From NCBI GenBank assembly GCA_015486845.1, contig WFQU01000162.1, positions 1 through 36,826 on the forward strand: DNA of 36,826 bases, written 5' to 3'. Positions 33,414 through 36,826 of the stretch are shown here, piece after piece; the stretch's first letter is position 1, and each line of letters starts with the position of its first letter. A program made the translations under genes and the position numbers. This stretch comes from Anaerolineae bacterium. GTDB lineage: Bacteria > Chloroflexota > Anaerolineae > JAADDB01. The notes under the pieces were generated by a model. That model was not told where the DNA came from. It saw only the letters and a list, made by a program, of their open reading frames with translations, and made no database searches.

Positions 33414-33511
33414 GACCCCTCCTCTAAGCTGCGCTTAGCTTTTTCCCCTCCCCGATACGGGGAGGGGAAGGCTTACCGCCCAAAAGGGCGGTAAGCCAGG
33501 GGAGAGGTCTT
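33414..33511. repeat. Repeat family R, copy 2
   Basis: This is the inverted copy of 10-110, with the identical central palindrome CCCCTCCCCGATACGGGGAG and the GGGAGAGGTC end. It also contains a second hairpin, GCTTACCGCCCAAAAGGGCG with GTAAGC, which is more perfect here than in copy 1. Confidence 0.75.
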
Positions 33512-33592
33512 ACATTCAGAGTATCTACTGATTCAGCGATTGAGCGCCGAGTACCCCCCACACCGCCGTTGCTGTGTGAAAACCTATTTTCC

Positions 33593-33626
33593 AAAAGAAA
33601 ACCCCCGCTAATATTCCAGCGAGGGC
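33593..33626 (-). terminator. Rho-independent terminator of the SPW gene
   Basis: On the minus strand, CCCTCGCT and AGCGGGGG pair around GGAATATT, followed by TTTTCTTTT. It lies just downstream of the SPW gene stop. Confidence 0.8.
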
Positions 33627-33677
33627 TTTCGCCTGGCGGCAAAGAGGCCGCCGACATACTAAAAATCAGACATTTTC

Positions 33678-34013
33678 TCAAGCGGTGAGAGCTGCCCAAA
33701 CCCCCAACACCAGCACAACGATACCGACGATAATGTCATTCCACATCGCCGTTACTGTGCTGCTATAGGCCAAAATAAAAGGAGCGATGATCAACCACAA
33801 CCCTAACACTGCATTGATCCAGTTTAAGGTTTTTATCGTTCCTTCCTCATTGGCCAGCGCCGCCCAGACACCCAAAACCAAGATCACTACGCCGATGATG
33901 ATAGCGTCCCACATGGCCGCTCCTACTGCCGTATAACCCAAGATGAAGGGCGCTACAATTTCCCACAAACCAACCACTGCGATAATCCAACTTAAAATCT
34001 TGGCATTTTTCAT
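33678..34013 (-). CDS. SPW-repeat membrane protein (tandem)
   Basis: This 111-aa integral membrane protein is made of two tandem SPW units, residues ~1-55 and ~59-111. Each has two membrane helices and shares the pattern LSWI/LNWI-AVxGLW-APFIL-Y-AMW-IIxG-VxLVLGVWAAL. The units are so alike that a recent or well-kept duplication is clear. The family is found in many bacteria and archaea and has no settled function. AAAGGAGG lies 7 bases before the ATG, and a good terminator follows. It is the only gene in the repeat-rich stretch and is transcribed against its neighbours. Confidence 0.9.
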   Translation of the reverse strand: MKNAKILSWIIAVVGLWEIVAPFILGYTAVGAAMWDAIIIGVVILVLGVWAALANEEGTIKTLNWINAVLGLWLIIAPFILAYSSTVTAMWNDIIVGIVVLVLGVWAALTA

Positions 34014-34134
34014 CGTAAGCCTCCTTTGCTTATCTTGTAGCCTTTCCCTGACTACCCCCTACATCTTCACTATACACGAAAAGGGTAAAAATCAGCGTTA
34101 ACAAAGGTAAACATTTGGTTAATAAGGATAGAAC

Positions 34135-34285
34135 TTACGCAGTTGAACGTCAAAGCCCACAAAATGTCATCGCGAGGCGGTCTTCGACCGCCGAAGCGAA
34201 CCCCCACACCGCCTTGGAGATTACTTCGCCCCCTACCGGGGATAGCAATGACATTTGCCTGGCTGAACTGCGTAACGCCTAAAGG
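34135..34285 (-). repeat. Repeat family P, copy 4
   Basis: This is the inverted relative of 21149-21290. The outer ends form their own inverted repeat, TTACGCAGTT on the left and AACTGCGTAA on the right, enclosing the CATCGCGAG/AGCAATGAC palindrome. That end structure resembles a MITE, although no target-site duplication could be defined by eye. Confidence 0.75.
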
Positions 34286-34395
34286 CGTCAACACAAACCA
34301 GCGCAGCGTCCCAAAAGTGATATTGCCAGATGCCAATGGTCTGGGACATTTCCCTCGCGATGTAAAAAGTGCACGTCGCACGCTCAGGGCATTAT

Positions 34396-34424
34396 TTGAC
34401 AAGGTCACGGATCTATAGCATAAT
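34396..34424 (+). promoter_or_regulatory. Promoter of the T-box/trpE transcript
   Basis: A perfect TTGACA (34396-34401) is followed after 17 bases by CATAAT (34419-34424). Transcription should start near 34431, just before the T-box fold. Confidence 0.75.
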
Positions 34425-34441
34425 ACCGTACATAATTGATA

Positions 34442-34790
34442 TAGATAAAGACTGTGAACCGGAAGAGTAGCCGTTACAACGGGCTTCAGAGAGCCAGGGC
34501 AGGGTGTGAACCTGGTAGCGACGTGGGCGGTGAATGGGCCGGGGAGTTGAGGGCCGAAAGAACAAACAAGTAGGTCCCTCCGGAAACTCCACCGTTACTT
34601 GGGAGCTGGATATCGGACGACCGTCAAGGAGGAGGTCGGGCCTGTATCTGTAGAGTGAGGCTGGTAATCGGAACTTCTCCGTGCTTCATGGAGGAGTTTT
34701 TTGTTTTCTGGTTGCCGCCTACGCAGGGTGGCACCGCGGGAAACTTTCATAGCTCCTCGTCCCTGGTTGTATCGGGACGGGGATTTTTTA
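34442..34790 (+). ncRNA. T-box leader, probably tRNA-Trp-responsive
   Basis: The T-box sequence AGGGTGGCACCGCGG is at 34725-34739, where uncharged tRNA pairs with its acceptor end. Upstream, stem I features are visible: GAGTAG near 34464, the AGAGAG bulge near 34489, and the distal GGTGTGAACC loop near 34503. On the returning strand, GTGAATGGG places TGG (34535-34537) as the likely specifier codon (an alternative TGG is at 34524), matching tryptophan. The leader ends in a terminator. Low charged tRNA-Trp should favour antitermination and expression of trpE, which lies ~350 nt further on. Confidence 0.9.
34754..34789 (+). terminator. Regulated terminator of the T-box leader
   Basis: TCCTCGTCCC pairs with GGGACGGGGA around a ~10-base loop and is followed by TTTTTT. 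It lies directly after the T-box sequence, the place expected for the termination stem that competes with the antiterminator. Confidence 0.85.
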
Positions 34791-34946
34791 TTTGGTACCG
34801 GTGTCCTCAGCCGTAAATAGAAAGCAAGTGTCGGGGGTCTGTTTTTGGTGTAGCACAGGGATGAAGGTTGTGCCTGCATGCGGGGGCGATGATGTAGGGT
34901 AGCCTTTCCAGGCTGTTTGTAAACGCTGTCTTCGGAGGAGTTGATT

Positions 34947-35074
34947 TGTCATTGCGAGCAAAGCGACAGTGTGACCCTCTTTTTGGTCAAGCAATCCCCA
35001 ACGTCAATGAAAGGAATTGCTTGACCAACAGAACGGTCACGCGGTCGTTGCTAACGCTCCTCGCCATGGCACAG
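34947..35074. repeat. Repeat family P, copy 6 (between T-box and trpE)
   Basis: The unit begins TGTCATTGCGAGCAAAGCGA and has internal arms TGGTCAAGCAATCC and GGAATTGCTTGACCA. The left half is the inverted partner of 33272-33373; the right half has diverged. It will be transcribed in the trpE leader and can fold into a long hairpin. Confidence 0.7.
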
Positions 35075-35138
35075 CCAGTTTTTTGATGCGCTGCGGCTTT
35101 GCGGCTCTACCATCAGTTGCTTTCAGAGGGGAGATGTC

Positions 35139-36620
35139 ATGTACTATCCAACTTTGGATGAGTTTAAACAATTAGCAGCCCATGGCAATGTCGTGCCGGT
35201 GTATAGGGCACTGCCAGCTGATTTAGAGACCCCTGTCTCTGTCTATATGAAGTTACACGACGCGGGCCCATCGTTTTTGCTAGAATCCGTGGAGAAAGAG
35301 GAACAACTGGGACGTTACTCCTTTATCGGCGTCCAGCCCACGTTGATGCTGCTGACCAAACGCGACCAGGCCCGGCTTCTTTCTGGCAATGGAGCTATCC
35401 TGAAGGAGACGGCAGGAATAGACCCGTTCATGGCGTTACAGCAATTGCTTGCTGACCGCAAAGCGGTCTCTTTGCCCGGCTTGCCCCGCTTTACCGGCGG
35501 TGCGGTGGGTTACTGGGGGTATGATAGCGTGCGCTTTGTCGAGCGGCTCCCCGCGACCGCGGTTGATGATCGTCCCGATTTGCCCGATGCCGCTTTTTTT
35601 GGGGCCGATAATTTAGTTGTTTTCGATCATGTTCGTCACCGGCTGCTCGTATTGACTAATGCTCGTCTGGAAGGCGATCTAACATCTGCTTATGCAGAGG
35701 CAGTCGCCCGCATTGAAAATGTGGTTAGCCAATTACAACAGCCGTTACAAACGCCCCGGCTAAAGCATGTCGCAACGTCCGAATCGTGGTCGTCCAATTT
35801 CGACCAGCCCGCGTATGAAACCGTGGTACGGCGGGCGAAAGAATACATTGCCGCCGGCGACATCTTCCAAGTCGTGCTCAGCCAACGCTTGCAGCGGCAT
35901 ACCACGGCGGACGCGCTGACCATCTACCGGGCATTACGGATGTTGAATCCTTCGCCATACATGTTCCTGTTGGAAATGCCCGGCGGTGTGCGGCTGATTG
36001 GTTCGTCGCCGGAGACCCACGTGCGCTTAGAAGGCCGTATTGCCCATTTGCATCCTATCGCCGGCACACGCTGGCGGGGCGAGACGCCGGAAGAAGATGC
36101 CCGTCTCGCCGAGGCGTTATTAGCAGATCCCAAAGAACGTGCTGAACATGTGATGTTGGTGGATTTAGGGCGGAACGACCTGGGCCGGGTGTGCGAATAC
36201 GGCACGGTGAAAGTTCCGGCTATGATGGCTATAGAGCGCTACTCGCACGTCATGCATATCGTGTCCGACGTACAAGGAAAAGTCCGCCCAGAGATCACGG
36301 CGCTGGATTTGCTTAAGGCGACTTTTCCGGCTGGGACAGTGTCAGGAGCGCCTAAAGTGCGGGCTATGGAAATTATTGAGGCCATTGAAGGGATGCGGCG
36401 CGGGCCGTATGCCGGGGCGGTTGGCTATGTGGGCTATAACAGTTCTATGGATACTTGCATTGCCATCCGTACCATCGTCATGCAAAAGGATGTCTGTTAT
36501 ATCCAGGCCGGCGGCGGTATCGTGGCGGATAGTGATCCAGCTTACGAATACAATGAGACCATGAACAAAGCCCGGGCGTTAGCCCTGGCCGTAGAACAAG
36601 CCGAAAAAGGCTTGCTGTGA
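35139..36620 (+). CDS. trpE: Anthranilate synthase component I
   Basis: This 493-aa chorismate-utilising enzyme catalyses the first committed step of tryptophan synthesis: chorismate to anthranilate, using ammonia from component II (TrpG). Residues L47-L48-E49-S50 form the LLES motif that binds tryptophan for feedback inhibition. GYWGYD, VVLSQR, NPSPYMF, GSSPE, HPIAGTRWRG, DLGRNDLGRV, VMHIVSDVQG and GTVSGAPKVRAME follow in the usual order, and the C-terminal QAGGGIVADSDP is present. GGGGAG lies 6 bases before the ATG. Expression should be governed by the upstream T-box. TrpG is not fused and is not in the window; the strand downstream continues into repeats. Confidence 0.96.
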   Translation: MYYPTLDEFKQLAAHGNVVPVYRALPADLETPVSVYMKLHDAGPSFLLESVEKEEQLGRYSFIGVQPTLMLLTKRDQARLLSGNGAILKETAGIDPFMALQQLLADRKAVSLPGLPRFTGGAVGYWGYDSVRFVERLPATAVDDRPDLPDAAFFGADNLVVFDHVRHRLLVLTNARLEGDLTSAYAEAVARIENVVSQLQQPLQTPRLKHVATSESWSSNFDQPAYETVVRRAKEYIAAGDIFQVVLSQRLQRHTTADALTIYRALRMLNPSPYMFLLEMPGGVRLIGSSPETHVRLEGRIAHLHPIAGTRWRGETPEEDARLAEALLADPKERAEHVMLVDLGRNDLGRVCEYGTVKVPAMMAIERYSHVMHIVSDVQGKVRPEITALDLLKATFPAGTVSGAPKVRAMEIIEAIEGMRRGPYAGAVGYVGYNSSMDTCIAIRTIVMQKDVCYIQAGGGIVADSDPAYEYNETMNKARALALAVEQAEKGLL

Positions 36621-36658
36621 CGGACAGGGAAAATTCGGAGGTCGTAACAAGACAAAGG

Positions 36659-36702
36659 AGGGAGTCGGCATGGGGCTGCGGCGCACCACAGCGAATGAAA
36701 AC
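36659..36702 (+). repeat. Repeat family S, copy 3
   Basis: GGAGTCGGCATGGGGCTGCG is followed by GCGCACCACAGCGAATGAAA, almost identical to 32898-32940. The remaining bases to the window end are GC-rich and contain short inverted segments such as CTGCTAAGAGGC, with no gene seen. Confidence 0.7.
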
Positions 36703-36826
36703 CTACGGCTGGACTCGAGCCTTTAGGCGGTTTTGTAGCGTTACCCCCGGCTAAAGCCTCTACTCCGGTACGGCGGCGAGGTACGTCAAGGTAGCGTCCG
36801 CTGCTAAGAGGCTGCCCTACAGCAGC

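Larger units (their letters stand above)
32937..33677. other. Gene-free repeat mosaic
   Basis: The 741 bp between the kinase and the SPW gene consist almost entirely of repeats: family T (32950-33036), Q (33063-33268), P (33272-33373) and R (33414-33511), then the SPW terminator. Parts of the same set, in inverted orientation and a different order, make up 1-410. No gene is supported. Confidence 0.7.
34014..35138. other. Regulatory interval upstream of trpE
   Basis: These 1,125 bp hold no gene. In order they contain a family P repeat (34135-34285), a promoter (34396-34424), a T-box leader (34442-34790) and another family P repeat (34947-35074) placed between the T-box terminator and trpE. 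Confidence 0.75.

Noticed and set aside
36638-36660. 16S rRNA 3' fragment (GTCGTAACAAG followed by AAAGGAGG)
   Set aside because: Only an 11-base match without the rest of the helix-44/45 region; most likely chance.

Overview
The window looks like chromosomal DNA of a Chloroflexota-type bacterium, probably Anaerolineae or Caldilineae-like. This is an inference from gene content: GT39 membrane glycosyltransferases (one with a long extracytoplasmic tail), a secreted multi-domain subtilase, a tandem SPW protein, a T-box-controlled trpE, and intergenic space crowded with palindromic repeats. No rRNA, tRNA, CRISPR, phage or transposase gene was recognised.

Layout. 1-410: mosaic of intergenic repeats. 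560-2697: small anchored protein and a GT39 glycosyltransferase, divergent. 2876-5729: an ammonium transporter and an unrecognised 168-aa gene, both on the minus strand, enclosed by a ~147-bp inverted repeat. 6097-10974: a full-length glutamate synthase large chain without gltD beside it. 11286-15539: a tight four-gene operon of divergent succinyl-CoA-synthetase beta and alpha chains, an Fe-S protein and a fumarate-reductase-type flavoprotein. 16054-16884: YwiC-like membrane protein. 17126-21023: sugar aminotransferase and a 925-aa GT39 protein. 21690-22388: coiled-coil zinc-ribbon protein. 22702-26724: secreted subtilase with a strong terminator. 26950-28013: small membrane protein coupled to an EamA transporter. 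28364-30012: lysA coupled to a Cys-rich protein. 30101-32936: membrane protein and sensor histidine kinase. 32937-35138: repeat-rich stretch holding the SPW gene and a T-box leader. 35139-36620: trpE.

Functionally, amt and gltB form a divergent nitrogen-assimilation locus. The 11.3-15.5 kb operon is the most unusual part: it joins a fumarate/succinate flavoprotein, whose usual FAD-linking His is Asn, to a CoA ligase with altered substrate loops. It has no membrane anchor, which suggests a soluble fumarate-succinate-succinyl-CoA (or related acyl-CoA) module. The other striking layer is repeats: at least six copies of a CATTGCGAG-ended palindrome in inverted pairs, plus other families. They flank amt, sit between the T-box and trpE, and supply the end of one reading frame and a false upstream start of another.
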